The notes under the pieces: generated by a model
Told to the model about the DNA's origin: nothing
What the model saw: the letters and a program-made list of their open reading frames with translations, nothing else
The model's database searches: none
Made by a program: the position numbers and the translations under genes
Shown: positions 46,786-57,476 of the stretch, one piece after another
Numbering within the stretch: position 1 is the stretch's first letter
Layout of the letters: every line of letters starts with the position of its first letter
Assembly (NCBI RefSeq): GCF_900116105.1
Contig: NZ_FPAC01000001.1
Span: 62,001 to 126,000 of the forward strand
Direction of reading: 5' to 3'
DNA: 64,000 bases
From: Paenibacillus sp. 453mf
Lineage (GTDB): Bacteria; Bacillota; Bacilli; Paenibacillales; Paenibacillaceae

Positions 46786-49167
46786 ATGTTCTTAACGTAC
46801 AATCGTCCGGCCAAGGAATGGACGGAGGCTCTTCCCATCGGCAATGGCCGAATGGGTGCCATGGTATTTGGACGGATGGAGCTGGAGAGATTGCAGCTGA
46901 ATGAAGACACTTTATGGTCTGGTCCACCGAAGGAATGGAATAATCCTGAATCTCTTGAAGTTTTGCCTGAGGTACGCCGTTTGCTGAAGGAAGGTAAGCA
47001 TGCAGAAGCGGACCAGCTGAGCAAGAAAATGATGGGTGCCTATACCCAGTCTTATCTGCCCTTTGGCGATCTGAATATCAGCTTTGATCACGGGGATATC
47101 GGCTGGAATTACAAACGTACTCTGGAGCTGACTGAAGGCGTTGCTACAACTCAGTTCCAAATCGGGGAGACGGTGTATACCCGAGAAGTATTTGCCTCTT
47201 ATCCAGATCAAATTATTGTTATGCGGCTTGAGTCGAGTGTTCCGGGAAGGCTGGGCTTTAAGGCAAGCTTCAGCAGTTTGCTTCGTCATGAGCAGGCTTT
47301 CGATGGAAATCACGCTATTCTATCCGGATATGCACCAGAAGTGGTACACCCAAGCTATTACCCTGCGGACAATCCGATCCGATACGGTAACCCTGGAGAA
47401 ACGGATGCGATGCGTTTTGAAGGACGTATTGCCGTAACCCATGAGGGCGGAACTTCCAAGGTCGATGCATCAGGTATTCGGATCGTGGGTGCAGATCGTG
47501 CTACGATTTACTTGAGCATGGCAACCAGCTTCAATGGTTATGACCGTTCGCCGGGTAAAGAAGGCAAGGATGAATCTGCCTGCGCGAGGAAGAATCTGGA
47601 GAATGCATTACAATATAATTATGCAGAGCTCCGTGCACGTCATGTAGAGGATTATCAAAGACTGTATCAACGGGTGGAGCTTGATCTTGGACCAGGACTC
47701 GCACCAGCAGATCTACCGACAGATGAACGTATCGTGGAATATGGAGGCAAGGATCCTTATCTGGTGAATCTTCTCTTCCAATATGGACGTTACCTGATGA
47801 TATCCAGCTCCAGACCGGGAACACAGCCTGCGAATCTACAAGGCATCTGGAACCACGAAACGAGAGCGCCGTGGAGCAGCAATTATACACTGAATATCAA
47901 TGCGGAAATGAACTATTGGCCAGCTGAGACAGCTAATCTGTCTGAATGTCATGAACCGTTAATCGATCTGATCAAACGTCTGTCCGTCAACGGCAAGAAG
48001 ACGGCAGAGGTTCACTATGGAACCCGAGGCTGGACCGCTTCCCACAATACAGATCTATGGGGACATACAGCTCCTGTAGGAAACTTCGGGCATGGCGATC
48101 CAGTATGGGCACTATGGCAGATGGGCGGGGTATGGCTCTGTCAGCACTTATATGAGCATTATGTGTTTACGAAGGATGAGGATTTCCTAAGAAATACAGC
48201 GTATCCGATCATGAAGGACGCTGCACTCTTCTGTCTCGATTGGCTCATTCCGGATGAGAACGGCATGCTTGTAACCGCACCATCTACCTCGCCGGAGCAC
48301 CGATACAGAATCGACGGTGAGCTGTATGGGGTGACAACGGCAGCGACGATGGATCTTGCCCTCATGCATGATTTGTTCACTAATATTGCTGAAGTGACTG
48401 AAGTCTTGGGAGAAGATGCTGAATTTGCGCAAGAAGTGCTTGCAGCAAGAGATCAGCTTCCACCGCTTCAGATCGGCAAATATGGTCAGCTCCAGGAGTG
48501 GTTCCATGATTATGAGGATGAAGATGTTTACCATAGACATGTATCTCATCTATTTGGTGTATATCCTGGCCGCCAAATTACCGAAAGCCTTGCACCGGAG
48601 CTCCTTCAGGCCGCACGGGTATCACTGGAGAGACGCGGTGACGGTGGAACGGGCTGGAGCTTAGGCTGGAAAGTGGGGCTGTGGGCACGCTTCCAAGACG
48701 GGGATCGGGCGCATCGTCTCGTATCCAATCTGCTTCAGCTTGTTCGCGACGGCTCCGAAAGATACGAGAGCGGCGGGGTGTACCCGAACCTATTCGACGC
48801 ACATCCACCGTTCCAGATCGATGGCAACTTTGCGGCAACCTCGGGCATCATTGAGCTGCTTCTTCAATCACATCAAGGATATATTGAACTGCTTCCTGCT
48901 CTTCCGCAGGCTTGGGAGAACGGATCAATCCGCGGTCTTCGTGCAAGAGGTGGATATGAGGTCGATCTTGCATGGAAGAGCGGACAACTGTCTGCTGCTG
49001 AGATTCGTTCGGATTATGATGGCATGTGTATGGTTCGGACGGGAGCCTCAGCCATTAAGGTGGCGAATAAAGCGGGTGAGGAAGTAAAGGCAGAGGTCAA
49101 GGAGAACGGAGTCTTGGTCTTCTCTGTACAAGCTGGAGGAGCCTATACCTTCAGCATTCAGGAGTAG
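46786..49167 (+). CDS. GH95 glycoside hydrolase (alpha-L-fucosidase/galactosidase family)
   Basis: 793 residues, the GH95 core length. N-terminal beta domain with [16 protein letters not shown] and LNEDTLWSG, then the (alpha/alpha)6 barrel with [25 protein letters not shown] (the two Asn that activate water), [19 protein letters not shown] and [16 protein letters not shown]95 enzymes are inverting 1,2-alpha-L-fucosidases; some act on alpha-L-galactose in plant cell walls. No signal peptide, so the substrate must be imported. AGGAGG precedes the ATG. Single gene with its own terminator and a LacI-type palindrome upstream. Confidence 0.93.
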   Translation: MFLTYNRPAKEWTEALPIGNGRMGAMVFGRMELERLQLNEDTLWSGPPKEWNNPESLEVLPEVRRLLKEGKHAEADQLSKKMMGAYTQSYLPFGDLNISFDHGDIGWNYKRTLELTEGVATTQFQIGETVYTREVFASYPDQIIVMRLESSVPGRLGFKASFSSLLRHEQAFDGNHAILSGYAPEVVHPSYYPADNPIRYGNPGETDAMRFEGRIAVTHEGGTSKVDASGIRIVGADRATIYLSMATSFNGYDRSPGKEGKDESACARKNLENALQYNYAELRARHVEDYQRLYQRVELDLGPGLAPADLPTDERIVEYGGKDPYLVNLLFQYGRYLMISSSRPGTQPANLQGIWNHETRAPWSSNYTLNINAEMNYWPAETANLSECHEPLIDLIKRLSVNGKKTAEVHYGTRGWTASHNTDLWGHTAPVGNFGHGDPVWALWQMGGVWLCQHLYEHYVFTKDEDFLRNTAYPIMKDAALFCLDWLIPDENGMLVTAPSTSPEHRYRIDGELYGVTTAATMDLALMHDLFTNIAEVTEVLGEDAEFAQEVLAARDQLPPLQIGKYGQLQEWFHDYEDEDVYHRHVSHLFGVYPGRQITESLAPELLQAARVSLERRGDGGTGWSLGWKVGLWARFQDGDRAHRLVSNLLQLVRDGSERYESGGVYPNLFDAHPPFQIDGNFAATSGIIELLLQSHQGYIELLPALPQAWENGSIRGLRARGGYEVDLAWKSGQLSAAEIRSDYDGMCMVRTGASAIKVANKAGEEVKAEVKENGVLVFSVQAGGAYTFSIQE

Positions 49168-49192
49168 GAGTGAGAATGACTTATTAATGCAA

Positions 49193-49233
49193 GAGAGGGA
49201 GACCGCCGATATGATCGGAGGTTTCCCTCTTTT
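49193..49233. terminator. Terminator between GH95 and lpxA (convergent)
   Basis: GAGAGGGAGACC...CCGAT folds with ATCGGAGGTTTCCCTC, followed by TTTTG. It serves the plus-strand GH95 gene and lies just past the minus-strand lpxA. Confidence 0.75.
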
Positions 49234-49254
49234 GTTCTTGATTCTTATTATAAT

Positions 49255-50058
49255 TTATATAGGACGGGTTCCAATTCTCGCGATGCCTCTGGTGGATTTT
49301 GTCAAGAAGGCAAGGGTGTGTTCTTTGAACTCGCTCTGAGGCAAATGATCAATGGCATCTTGAGCATGGGCAAGCGTCAAGTTCTTGCGGAACAGGAGGG
49401 AATGAATCTGCTTGATCATTCGAATGTCCTCCCCTGACATACCTTTGCGTCTTAAGCCGATGAGGTTGATGCCGTAGATTCTGGCATGATCTCCACTGGC
49501 AAGGGAATAGGGGACAATATCTTGAGTGACACAGCTCCCGACTCCAATCATGGAATAGGCGCCAATCTTGCAGTATTGGTGAACACCAACCAAGCCCCCA
49601 AGCGTTACATCGTCTTCGACCTCCACATGACCTGCGATCTGCACACTGTTGGAAATGACGATATGATTCCCCAGGACAACATCATGCGCGACATGAACAT
49701 AGTTCATAATAAAATTATGATTCCCTACCCTTGTTACTCCGCCGCCGGAACCTGTTCCTTTGGCAATGGTTGCATACTCTCGTATTGTATTGTGATCCCC
49801 AATGATCAGCTGTGTTTTCTCTCCGCTATATTTAAGGTCCTGAGGAGGGGAGCCGATAATGGCGCCCTGGTATACATGATTGTGTTCACCGAGTGTGGTA
49901 TTAGCGCCGATTCGGACATGGCTTTCAATGATACATCCATTTCCTATCCTTACGTGTTCTTCTATGATGCAATAAGGCCCGATCTCGACTTGATCTCCAA
50001 TAACAGCGGTAGGATGAATGATAGCAGTTGGATGAACCGTTACCGTTGGGAGAGACAT
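49255..50058 (-). CDS. lpxA: LpxA, UDP-N-acetylglucosamine acyltransferase
   Basis: 267 residues, close to the 262 of E. coli LpxA. Hexapeptide left-handed beta-helix repeats (VIGDQVEIGPYCIIEEHVRI) fill residues 10-185, followed by the helical tail with LIGLRRKGMSGEDIRMIKQ. The catalytic His is at 125 in HVAHD, the same number as in E. coli. The enzyme moves an acyl chain from acyl carrier protein to the 3-OH of UDP-GlcNAc, the first step of lipid A synthesis. Last gene of lpxC-lpxD-lpxA; it starts 3 bases after lpxD, with AGGAGG inside the end of lpxD. Unexpected in a monoderm Bacillota. Confidence 0.93.
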   Translation of the reverse strand: MSLPTVTVHPTAIIHPTAVIGDQVEIGPYCIIEEHVRIGNGCIIESHVRIGANTTLGEHNHVYQGAIIGSPPQDLKYSGEKTQLIIGDHNTIREYATIAKGTGSGGGVTRVGNHNFIMNYVHVAHDVVLGNHIVISNSVQIAGHVEVEDDVTLGGLVGVHQYCKIGAYSMIGVGSCVTQDIVPYSLASGDHARIYGINLIGLRRKGMSGEDIRMIKQIHSLLFRKNLTLAHAQDAIDHLPQSEFKEHTLAFLTKSTRGIARIGTRPI

Positions 50059-50061
50059 GGT

Positions 50062-51093
50062 TTATTCCTCCTTTGTCAGCTTCTTCATGCTCTTCTCTAA
50101 GGAGTCTATTTGTGTGCTGATTTGCTTCAGTGTATCTGGCAGGCGCTCAATAGCGGCTTGCTTTCCCATTTGTTCATGATGAGGACGGGCGTAATAACCC
50201 GATACGAGGGATTGTGCAGGTAAGTTCTTCGTTATATTTGTCTTGCCCAGAATCGTAGCGTTATTCCCGATCGTCAGATGACCAACAACCGCAGATCCGC
50301 CGGCCAGAACAACATGGTCTCCAATAGAAGCTGAACCCGCAATAGCTGTGGTACCTGCGATAATACAGTGTTTGCCAATGTGGACGTTATGAGCGATTTG
50401 GACCAGATTGTCGATCTTCGTTCCTCTTTCAATAATGGTGGCATCGATTGTTCCGCGGTCTATTGTTGTGTTGGCACCGATCTCGACTTCATCATGGATG
50501 ACGACATTGCCGACATGAGGAATTTTTACATGCTGCTCCCCATCCCATTCATAACCAAATCCATCACCGCCGATAACTGCACCCGAATGAATAATGACGT
50601 TGCTGCCGATATGCGTATCTCTCAGAATCGTCACATGAGGATGAATGATGCAATGATTTCCAATCGTAACATTCTCGCCAATATAGGAGTTCGAGGAGAT
50701 GAGCGTGCCCGCGCCAATCGAGACGTTTTCTTTGACAACGGTACCTTCATCAATCTGTGTGCCCTCCCCGGCTCTGAGAGAACAATCGACCATAGAGGAA
50801 GAAATTAGACCGTTCGCTCTGGTACTTTGTTGGAACATGTTCATGACATGAATGAAGGCCAACCTTGGATTCTTTACCTGGATGACAGGCAGGTGCGAAT
50901 CGGTAAACGTCTCGGGAACTACGATGGCTGAGGCGTGGCATTCGTTTAGTTTATTTTTATTTTTCTCCGTTACATAGGTGATTTGTCCACTTTGTGCACT
51001 TGATAAGGAAGCGATGCTATGTATGGTCACTTCTCCGTCACCGATTAACACTCCATTCAGTTCCTGTGCAATGGCTCTTAGCGTATATTCCAT
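50062..51093 (-). CDS. lpxD: LpxD, UDP-3-O-acylglucosamine N-acyltransferase
   Basis: 343 residues, normal LpxD length (341 in E. coli). An N-terminal uridine-binding domain (about 1-100) is followed by a long hexapeptide beta-helix with the LpxD signature [14 protein letters not shown] and [12 protein letters not shown], and the catalytic His in [10 protein letters not shown] (about 235). The helical C-terminus ends in KKLTKEE. It adds the second acyl chain at the 2-amino group after LpxC deacetylation, giving UDP-2,3-diacylglucosamine. GAGGAG precedes the ATG, 27 bases after lpxC. Confidence 0.94.
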   Translation of the reverse strand: MEYTLRAIAQELNGVLIGDGEVTIHSIASLSSAQSGQITYVTEKNKNKLNECHASAIVVPETFTDSHLPVIQVKNPRLAFIHVMNMFQQSTRANGLISSSMVDCSLRAGEGTQIDEGTVVKENVSIGAGTLISSNSYIGENVTIGNHCIIHPHVTILRDTHIGSNVIIHSGAVIGGDGFGYEWDGEQHVKIPHVGNVVIHDEVEIGANTTIDRGTIDATIIERGTKIDNLVQIAHNVHIGKHCIIAGTTAIAGSASIGDHVVLAGGSAVVGHLTIGNNATILGKTNITKNLPAQSLVSGYYARPHHEQMGKQAAIERLPDTLKQISTQIDSLEKSMKKLTKEE

Positions 51094-51120
51094 CTTTGCT
51101 TTCTCCTCTGGTAGTTATCT

Positions 51121-51954
51121 TTAATGAAGACTATTCATAATCTCTCGTGCCAAAAGTGTGTTCAGACGGTGGGAAGTCCGTACACCTTTAATTTGTGCTA
51201 GAAAAGGAGGCGCCAGTGCCAAATCACCAATCACATCTAACAGCTTATGACGAGCAAATTCATCCGGGTAACGCAAGTTAGACAGAATTTGATTGTTTCC
51301 GATGAGTACGGCATTGTCCAAGGATGCGCCTTGGATTAGACCTTTGCTTTTTAGGGCGTTTACTTCTTGTTCAAATCCGAAGGTGCGTGCCGGAGAAATT
51401 TCACTTCGATAATCGTGGATGCCAGGGTTGAAATAAGCAGTTTGATTCGTCAAAAAGGGAAGCTCATGATCGTTCATAAACCGGATCTCATAACTTATCT
51501 CTTCAGAAGGAAGTGCTTCCAGATACGAATGGCCGAGCTGTACTCGGACGGCTTTGGTTAAGCGCATGTATGTCTTGAGGGCATGCTGTTCTACGAGTCC
51601 GGTCTCGGCGATTCTGTCGCTGATCATTGCAGAACTGCCGTCGAGGACCGGGATTTCTTCACCATCCGTTTCGATGATTGCATTATCAACTCCCATGCCG
51701 CGAAGGGCTGACAGGACATGCTCGACCATCGAAATGGAATAGTGATATTCATTAGTGAGCTGTGTACAACGATCGGTCGATGATACATTATACGGCACTG
51801 CGCTGATGATCTCGGCAGGGGTTAGATCTGTTCTTCTGAAGTGGATTCCACTGTCAGCTGGAGCAGGATGCAACGTCATTGATGCCGAAATTCCGCTGTG
51901 CAGGGTAATGCTGTTCAGTTCAATAGCATGGGCAAGTGTTCGCTGATTCACCAT
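51121..51954 (-). CDS. lpxC: LpxC, UDP-3-O-acyl-GlcNAc deacetylase
   Basis: 277 residues. All catalytic parts of the zinc deacetylase are present and nearly in E. coli numbering: Glu78-His79 in VEHVLSAL, Thr191 in ARTFGF, His236-Lys237 and Asp240 in ARHKLLDVIGD, and His262 in TSHRLNTLL. It commits the pathway to lipid A. The C-terminal end is shorter than in E. coli (305 residues). First gene of the lpx operon, with AAAGGAG before the ATG and a TATAAT box at 51983-51978 on the minus strand. No fabZ fusion, and no lpxB, lpxH or lpxK in the window. Confidence 0.95.
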   Translation of the reverse strand: MVNQRTLAHAIELNSITLHSGISASMTLHPAPADSGIHFRRTDLTPAEIISAVPYNVSSTDRCTQLTNEYHYSISMVEHVLSALRGMGVDNAIIETDGEEIPVLDGSSAMISDRIAETGLVEQHALKTYMRLTKAVRVQLGHSYLEALPSEEISYEIRFMNDHELPFLTNQTAYFNPGIHDYRSEISPARTFGFEQEVNALKSKGLIQGASLDNAVLIGNNQILSNLRYPDEFARHKLLDVIGDLALAPPFLAQIKGVRTSHRLNTLLAREIMNSLH

Positions 51955-52150
51955 TACATTCTCCTTTCTATTAGAATATTATAGATTAATTCTCGAATAT
52001 TGGAAAATATCGTATGTCTTTTCAGCAACATTTCATAGATGAAAAACACTGATTTTTGAACAATAAACTCTGTTATTTGGATGGTGATACGGGAAAGGCA
52101 TAACTATAATTTGGGATGGCTGATCACTATTTGGATGAAGAGGTGTTGAG

Positions 52151-54718
52151 ATGGCATATTTCAGTATAGGACTGTTCAAAAAGATCGCTCTGACAGGAAT
52201 GAGTGTTGTCTTGATCGCTACAGGAGGAATTGCATTTGCAGCTAATGATATAAACAGGAAGGGGGAGCCGAGTATGGAACGTCGTATACAAATGGAATAT
52301 CTGGATCGCGGGCTTATCGCTGTACCTGCCAATAACGGAGTATTTTTGAGCTGGAGACTGCTTGCCAACGAGGCAACAGGGAGTAATGAAACGGGACTCA
52401 CGGGTACGGACTTCCATATATACCGGGACGGCAAAAGGATTGCCCAAGTGAGCGACAGTACGAATTATCTTGATCCAGCAGGTGAGACAGACTCCCGCTA
52501 TTACGTATCTGCCGTCGTGAAGGGCAAAGAAGTCGATCAGAGTGAGGCCGTTATTCCGTGGGGGAATTCATATTATGATCTTCCGATCCAGAAGCCGCAA
52601 GACGGTATTACACCTGCAGGTGAAGCCTACACTTATTCAGCTAACGACATGAGTGTAGGAGACGTGGATGGGGACGGCAAGCTCGAGTATTTTGTAAAAT
52701 GGGAGCCGAGTAATGCGAAGGACGTCTCCCAAGTCGGCTATACAGGCAACACTTATATTGACGCTTATACTTATGAAGGCAGACTACTGTATCGCATTGA
52801 TCTGGGTGTGAATGTTCGGTCCGGAGCGCATTATACCCAGTTTCTTGTATATGACTTCGATGGGGATGGTAAAGCCGAGCTCATGTTCAAGACTGCCCCA
52901 GGCACGAAGGTTCTTCGTTACGATGATCAGGGAGATGTCGTGTCCGAGCGCTATATAACGATGTTGAAGGAAGATCTTGCCGCGGGCTACTCGAATGGAG
53001 ATGATTATAGACTTAGCAGCGAGGGCTACTATGAACATATCGTAGATATGTTCATGAACTGGCATGAATATGAGGAGGTCATAGATGGCAGCTGGCCGCA
53101 AACGCTGGAGGAAGCCTTCGGAATTGCTCCAGCATATGACTATCCGCTGTCCCGGGAGGATGCAGGCCATCTTGCTGATCACTACATGGATGTATTTGCT
53201 CCCTCCAAGGATGCTAACCGGAATAAATTCCGTCAATTTGAAGGGTTCATATTGTCGGGTCCAGAGTATTTAAGCGTATTTGAAGGAGAGAGCGGAGCGG
53301 AACTTCAGACTATTCGTTACAAGCCAGGCCGGTATGATGACGGACTGCGCTGGGGAGATTACGCGATGAACCGGATCGAGCCGGGCAACCGGGTAGATCG
53401 TTTTCTCTCCGGCGTAGCTTATTTGGACGGAGAACAACCCTATGCGGTATTCGCGAGAGGCTATTATACCCGGACAACACTGGTCTCTTACAGCTGGGAT
53501 GGGGAGAATCTGAACGAGTATTGGTACGTTGACAGCGGCTGGACACCGATGACGAATCCGTTCAGAGATGGTCCACATGGAAGACAAGGTACGGATCCAG
53601 AGTATGGGCAGATTACTACGCAAGGAGCCCATTCACTCAGCGTAGCGGATGTGGATGATGACGGCAAGCAGGAGATTGTATATGGCTCGGCTACCATTGA
53701 TCATGATGGCTCTGTTTTATCTAATGCGTCGGCTGTAATGCCGCCGCAAAGTGCCAATCCTGGAGTTGTCGCGGGCTTGGGACATGGAGATGCACTTCAT
53801 GTAGCCAATATTGATCCATCTCGTGAAGGGCTTGAAGTGTATATGGTGCATGAAGGAGGAGCGTATGCTCCGTATGGATACGCACTTAGAGATGCGAAGA
53901 CCGCTGAGGTTATCTACGGTGCTTATACCGGACGTGATACAGGCCGCGGTATGATTGGAGATGTGGATCCGGATCATCCGGGACTTGAAACATGGGCCGT
54001 CGGACTGTATACAGCAGCGGGTCAGAAGATTAGTGACACGGCTCCGGGTACCAATATGAGCATCAAATGGTCCAAGGATATGACGACCCAGCTCATTAAC
54101 GGATCATTAGAGAATACGCCGACCATTGATGATTGGAAAAAAGGAACGGTGCTGATCGCAGAAGGAACCCGTACGAATAATCACACAAAAGGCACGCCGT
54201 CTCTTGTGGCGGATGTCTTTGGAGATTGGCGGGAAGAAATGTTAGTCCGTACTGCCGATAGCAGCGCCATCCGTATTTATTCGAATACGGAAGTGACAAG
54301 TCACAAGCTGCACACCCTGCTGCATGATCCGCAATATCGTGCAGGTGTAGCTACGCAGAATACAGGCTATAACCAGCCTGTGTATACGAGTTACTATTTT
54401 GCATCCGATATGGATTTTGCTCAGGTGAAGCTACCAAATCTGTCGATCGCAGGGCTGCTGCCTGTGCTGGAGCATTTACATGATCAATATGTGGAAGAAG
54501 GGGATTTGTCAGGAGCTGTGGTGAAGCAGTTGGCAAATACACTTAAGCAGGCGGTGCATCACTATGACAGAGGGGCGTATGAGCAAGCATCTTCGTTTCT
54601 AGACAAATATATTTCGCAGCTGGATAAGCGAGACGGCAAGGACAAGATCAGCGAGCGAGCAAGACTGAATCTCACTCATCATGCCGAGCTGTTGATCGAT
54701 GAATTGAAGCAGAAATAA
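52151..54718 (+). CDS. Secreted PL11 rhamnogalacturonan endolyase with FIMAH tail
   Basis: 855 residues. A signal peptide (KKIALTGMSVVLIATGG, cleavage after AFA about residue 31) precedes the PL11 beta-propeller, with repeated calcium-binding DVDGDGKLE, DFDGDGKAE, DVDDDGKQE and DPDHPGLE loops, as in YesW/YesX. It cleaves the rhamnose-galacturonate backbone of pectin type I outside the cell by beta-elimination. The last ~80 residues form a helical FIMAH-like module (LANTLKQAVHHYDRGAYEQA), common in Paenibacillus secreted enzymes. GAGGTG lies before the ATG. It diverges from lpxC. Confidence 0.93.
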   Translation: MAYFSIGLFKKIALTGMSVVLIATGGIAFAANDINRKGEPSMERRIQMEYLDRGLIAVPANNGVFLSWRLLANEATGSNETGLTGTDFHIYRDGKRIAQVSDSTNYLDPAGETDSRYYVSAVVKGKEVDQSEAVIPWGNSYYDLPIQKPQDGITPAGEAYTYSANDMSVGDVDGDGKLEYFVKWEPSNAKDVSQVGYTGNTYIDAYTYEGRLLYRIDLGVNVRSGAHYTQFLVYDFDGDGKAELMFKTAPGTKVLRYDDQGDVVSERYITMLKEDLAAGYSNGDDYRLSSEGYYEHIVDMFMNWHEYEEVIDGSWPQTLEEAFGIAPAYDYPLSREDAGHLADHYMDVFAPSKDANRNKFRQFEGFILSGPEYLSVFEGESGAELQTIRYKPGRYDDGLRWGDYAMNRIEPGNRVDRFLSGVAYLDGEQPYAVFARGYYTRTTLVSYSWDGENLNEYWYVDSGWTPMTNPFRDGPHGRQGTDPEYGQITTQGAHSLSVADVDDDGKQEIVYGSATIDHDGSVLSNASAVMPPQSANPGVVAGLGHGDALHVANIDPSREGLEVYMVHEGGAYAPYGYALRDAKTAEVIYGAYTGRDTGRGMIGDVDPDHPGLETWAVGLYTAAGQKISDTAPGTNMSIKWSKDMTTQLINGSLENTPTIDDWKKGTVLIAEGTRTNNHTKGTPSLVADVFGDWREEMLVRTADSSAIRIYSNTEVTSHKLHTLLHDPQYRAGVATQNTGYNQPVYTSYYFASDMDFAQVKLPNLSIAGLLPVLEHLHDQYVEEGDLSGAVVKQLANTLKQAVHHYDRGAYEQASSFLDKYISQLDKRDGKDKISERARLNLTHHAELLIDELKQK

Positions 54719-54738
54719 CGAAGTGAATATGTCACATA

Positions 54739-54790
54739 CCCCATGGATTGGAATGGATAGTCGTGTCTATTCCAACTCATGGGTTTTTTT
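54739..54790 (+). terminator. Intrinsic terminator
   Basis: CCCATGGATTGGAAT folds with ATTCCAACTCATGGG, followed by seven T, after the PL11 gene. The 54791-55010 gap contains one copy of the TGAAATTGATTC element. Confidence 0.88.
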
Positions 54791-55010
54791 ATTGAAATAG
54801 ATTTGACTCAATCTTAACGGGATACGATGCTGAAGCTGGACCTTTTCCAACAGATTTCAACAAATTTCTTCGATGCAGTGGCGTAATCTCTCATCCTATG
54901 TTATGATGTTTTCATTCTGCTAATATGGTAGCGGGCTAAAGCGTTTGAAATTGATTCATTCAATTTATCTATCGTAGCTTAAATAATATACATCTAGTGG
55001 AGGGACACAC

Positions 55011-55778
55011 GTGAAAAAGTCAGCATGGATAGTCATGATAAGTATGTTCGTTCTTGTTCTGAGCGCTTGCTCAACAAGCGGACAAGATGAGAATACGCTC
55101 GTCATCGGGATTGATGACAAGTTTGCACCGATGGGATTCCGTGATGAGAGTAATGACATTGTCGGATTTGATATTGATTATGCAACCGCAGCAGCCGAGA
55201 AGATGGGCAAGGAAGTAGAGTTCCAGCCAATTGACTGGTCTTCCAAGGAATCGGAGCTAAGCAGTGGACGCATTGATCTGATCTGGAATGGTTATACCAT
55301 TACGGATGAGCGCAAAGAGAAGGTGCTGTTCACTAAGCCTTATATGGCGAACAGCCAGGTAGCCGTTGTGCTCTCCGATTCGCCGCTTGCTTCATTAGAA
55401 GAGCTTGAAGGGAAGAATATCGGATTACAGAAGCTCTCTTCTGCATCCGATGCACTGAGTGCGCATCCGATTAACGAGAAGGTCGGTACCGTATCGGAAT
55501 TCCCGGATAACGTGCTTGCCCTGAGTGATCTGAAGAGCGGCAGATTGAATGCCGTTATTATAGATGAGGTCGTAGCGAAGTATTACATGTCTCTCGAAGA
55601 AGGGACTTATAAGCTGCTGGACGAATCACTGGCTCCTGAAGAATATGGGATCGGTGTGAAAAAAGGAAATGAAGCGCTCCTGAATGAGCTGCAAAGTGCT
55701 CTTGATGAGCTGAGTGAGGATGGAACCGCAGCAAGCATCTCCGAGAAATGGTTTGGAGAGAACAAAGTATTAAACTAG
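55011..55778 (+). CDS. Amino-acid ABC transporter binding lipoprotein
   Basis: 255 residues from GTG 55011 (GGAGGG upstream). Signal peptide with lipobox LSAC, then the type II periplasmic-binding fold: IGIDDKFAPMGFRDE, VGFDIDYATAAAEKMG, IDLIWNGYTITDERKE and DGTAASISEKWFGEN. It belongs to the polar amino acid/cystine group (family 3 binding proteins). The exact ligand cannot be read off; cystine, glutamine or arginine are possible. The permease and ATPase follow after an internal hairpin. Confidence 0.9.
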   Translation: MKKSAWIVMISMFVLVLSACSTSGQDENTLVIGIDDKFAPMGFRDESNDIVGFDIDYATAAAEKMGKEVEFQPIDWSSKESELSSGRIDLIWNGYTITDERKEKVLFTKPYMANSQVAVVLSDSPLASLEELEGKNIGLQKLSSASDALSAHPINEKVGTVSEFPDNVLALSDLKSGRLNAVIIDEVVAKYYMSLEEGTYKLLDESLAPEEYGIGVKKGNEALLNELQSALDELSEDGTAASISEKWFGENKVLN

Positions 55779-55806
55779 GTAACGACAAGGATATAAATAT
55801 TTGCTG

Positions 55807-55840
55807 GAAACCGGGTGATGGTTTATCCCGGTTTCTTTTA
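55807..55840 (+). terminator. Hairpin inside the amino-acid transporter operon
   Basis: AAACCGGG and CCCGGTTT pair, followed by CTTTTA. It is probably a partial terminator that makes the binding protein more abundant than the membrane parts. Confidence 0.7.
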
Positions 55841-55894
55841 CTTCAAGATTTTGTATAAAATCCATTATCCGGATTGTAGGAGTCGAAGATAACG

Positions 55895-56554
55895 ATGAGT
55901 TTAGAATATTTGTGGAGTATTACGCTGCCCATGCTTGAAGGGGCAAGAACGACCGTGCTGCTATTTTTAACAGCCATTATATTATCTATACCGCTTGGAT
56001 TCGGCGTTACTTTAATGGCGAACAGCCGATTTAAGCCGGTTTCTGCTATCGCGCACAGCTATATATACATCATGCGTGGAACGCCGCTGCTGCTTCAACT
56101 GCTGTTCTTCTGTTATGGCCTGCCCATGCTTCCGGTTATCGGAGAGTACCTGGTACTGGATCGTGCCGTTGCAGCCGGCATTGCTTTCGTACTGAATTAC
56201 GCTGCGTATTTCGCAGAGATATTCAGAGGCGGGCTGCTGTCAATTGATAAAGGTCAGTATGAAGCTTCACAGGTGCTTGGGTTAAGTAAATGGCAGACAA
56301 TGACAAGAGTGATTCTTCCTCAGATGATTCGGGTTGTGCTTCCATCGACGGCGAACGAATCCATTACCCTGGTCAAAGATACCGCCCTTCTATATGCGGT
56401 TGCTGTTCCTGAGGTATTGCACTTTGCACAGACAGCAGTTAACCGGGATGCGACCATTATGCCTTTTGCCGTGGCGGCTGTCATCTACCTGCTGATGACG
56501 CTTGTGCTTACGATCTTCTTTAAAGCGCTGGAGAAGCGGTTTCGGTTCGAATAA
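55895..56554 (+). CDS. Amino-acid ABC transporter permease
   Basis: 219 residues, with five membrane helices and the HisM/GlnP-type signature YIMRGTPLLLQLLFFCYGLP, AYFAEIFRGGLLSIDKGQYEA and SQVLGLSKWQTMTRVILPQM (EAA loop). It works with the binding protein and ATPase on either side. Confidence 0.93.
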   Translation: MSLEYLWSITLPMLEGARTTVLLFLTAIILSIPLGFGVTLMANSRFKPVSAIAHSYIYIMRGTPLLLQLLFFCYGLPMLPVIGEYLVLDRAVAAGIAFVLNYAAYFAEIFRGGLLSIDKGQYEASQVLGLSKWQTMTRVILPQMIRVVLPSTANESITLVKDTALLYAVAVPEVLHFAQTAVNRDATIMPFAVAAVIYLLMTLVLTIFFKALEKRFRFE

Positions 56555-56573
56555 ACTTTAAAAGGAATGTCTC

Positions 56574-57323
56574 ATGATGACAAATATGATAGAAGTAGTG
56601 AATCTGCAAAAATCGTTTGGTGATCTGCAGGTATTAAAAAAAGTAGACTTTGATGTATCGCCTGGTGAAGTCATTGCTGTGATCGGGCCGTCGGGCTCGG
56701 GCAAGAGTACTATGCTTCGCAGCCTGGTTAACCTCGAATCTGTCAATGGCGGAACGATACGTATCGGGGGAGAGTCACTCGTGAGCGAAGGCAAATATGT
56801 GAGTCCGCCTGAAATCAAAAGAATTACATCCCGAATGGGTATGGTATTTCAGCACTTCAATCTGTTCCCGCATCTGACGGTTCAAGGGAATCTGGAGCTC
56901 GCTCCCAAAATGGTCAAGAAGGAGAATGCCGCTGCCATTAAACCACGTGTGGCTGACCTGCTGGCTAAGGTGGGGTTGTCGGATAAAGCGAATGTGTATC
57001 CGGCAAGCCTGTCCGGCGGACAGAAGCAGCGTGTTGCAATTGCTCGGGCACTGATGATGAATCCGGAAATTCTCCTGTTCGATGAGCCTACATCGGCGCT
57101 TGATCCCGAGCTTACCGGAGAAGTACTGAGGGTCATCCGCAAGCTGGCTGAAGAGAGCATGACGATGATCATTGTTACGCATGAGATGAATTTTGCGAGA
57201 GACGTCGCTGATCGTGTTATCTTTATGGACCAAGGGGAGATTGCCGAAGCGGGTACACCGGAGCAAATCTTCGGGAATCCCCAGCTTGAACGGACGAAGG
57301 CATTTCTTATGCGAAGTGAGTAA
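56574..57323 (+). CDS. Amino-acid ABC transporter ATPase
   Basis: 249 residues of the GlnQ/HisP type: [66 protein letters not shown] and [15 protein letters not shown]. It energises uptake by the two preceding proteins. Several in-frame ATGs (56574, 56577, 56586) are near the start; GGAATG gives weak guidance. Ended by the bidirectional terminator at 57391. Confidence 0.94.
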   Translation: MMTNMIEVVNLQKSFGDLQVLKKVDFDVSPGEVIAVIGPSGSGKSTMLRSLVNLESVNGGTIRIGGESLVSEGKYVSPPEIKRITSRMGMVFQHFNLFPHLTVQGNLELAPKMVKKENAAAIKPRVADLLAKVGLSDKANVYPASLSGGQKQRVAIARALMMNPEILLFDEPTSALDPELTGEVLRVIRKLAEESMTMIIVTHEMNFARDVADRVIFMDQGEIAEAGTPEQIFGNPQLERTKAFLMRSE

Positions 57324-57390
57324 CTTGCAGTAAGCTGTGATATGGACCAGGATTTTTGCATAAATTTGATTTATTAAGTGAAGTATAGTC

Positions 57391-57430
57391 GAAAATAACC
57401 TTTGCTCTGGCGAGCAAAGGTTATTTTTTT
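57391..57430. terminator. Bidirectional terminator
   Basis: AAATAACCTTTGCTC and GAGCAAAGGTTATTT form a 15-base perfect stem with a 4-base loop and a T run on both strands. It serves the ATPase gene and the convergent monooxygenase gene. Confidence 0.92.
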
Positions 57431-57476
57431 AATTGAGGGGCTGAACGAAGAGGACAAGGTTAACGTGTCCTAAATA

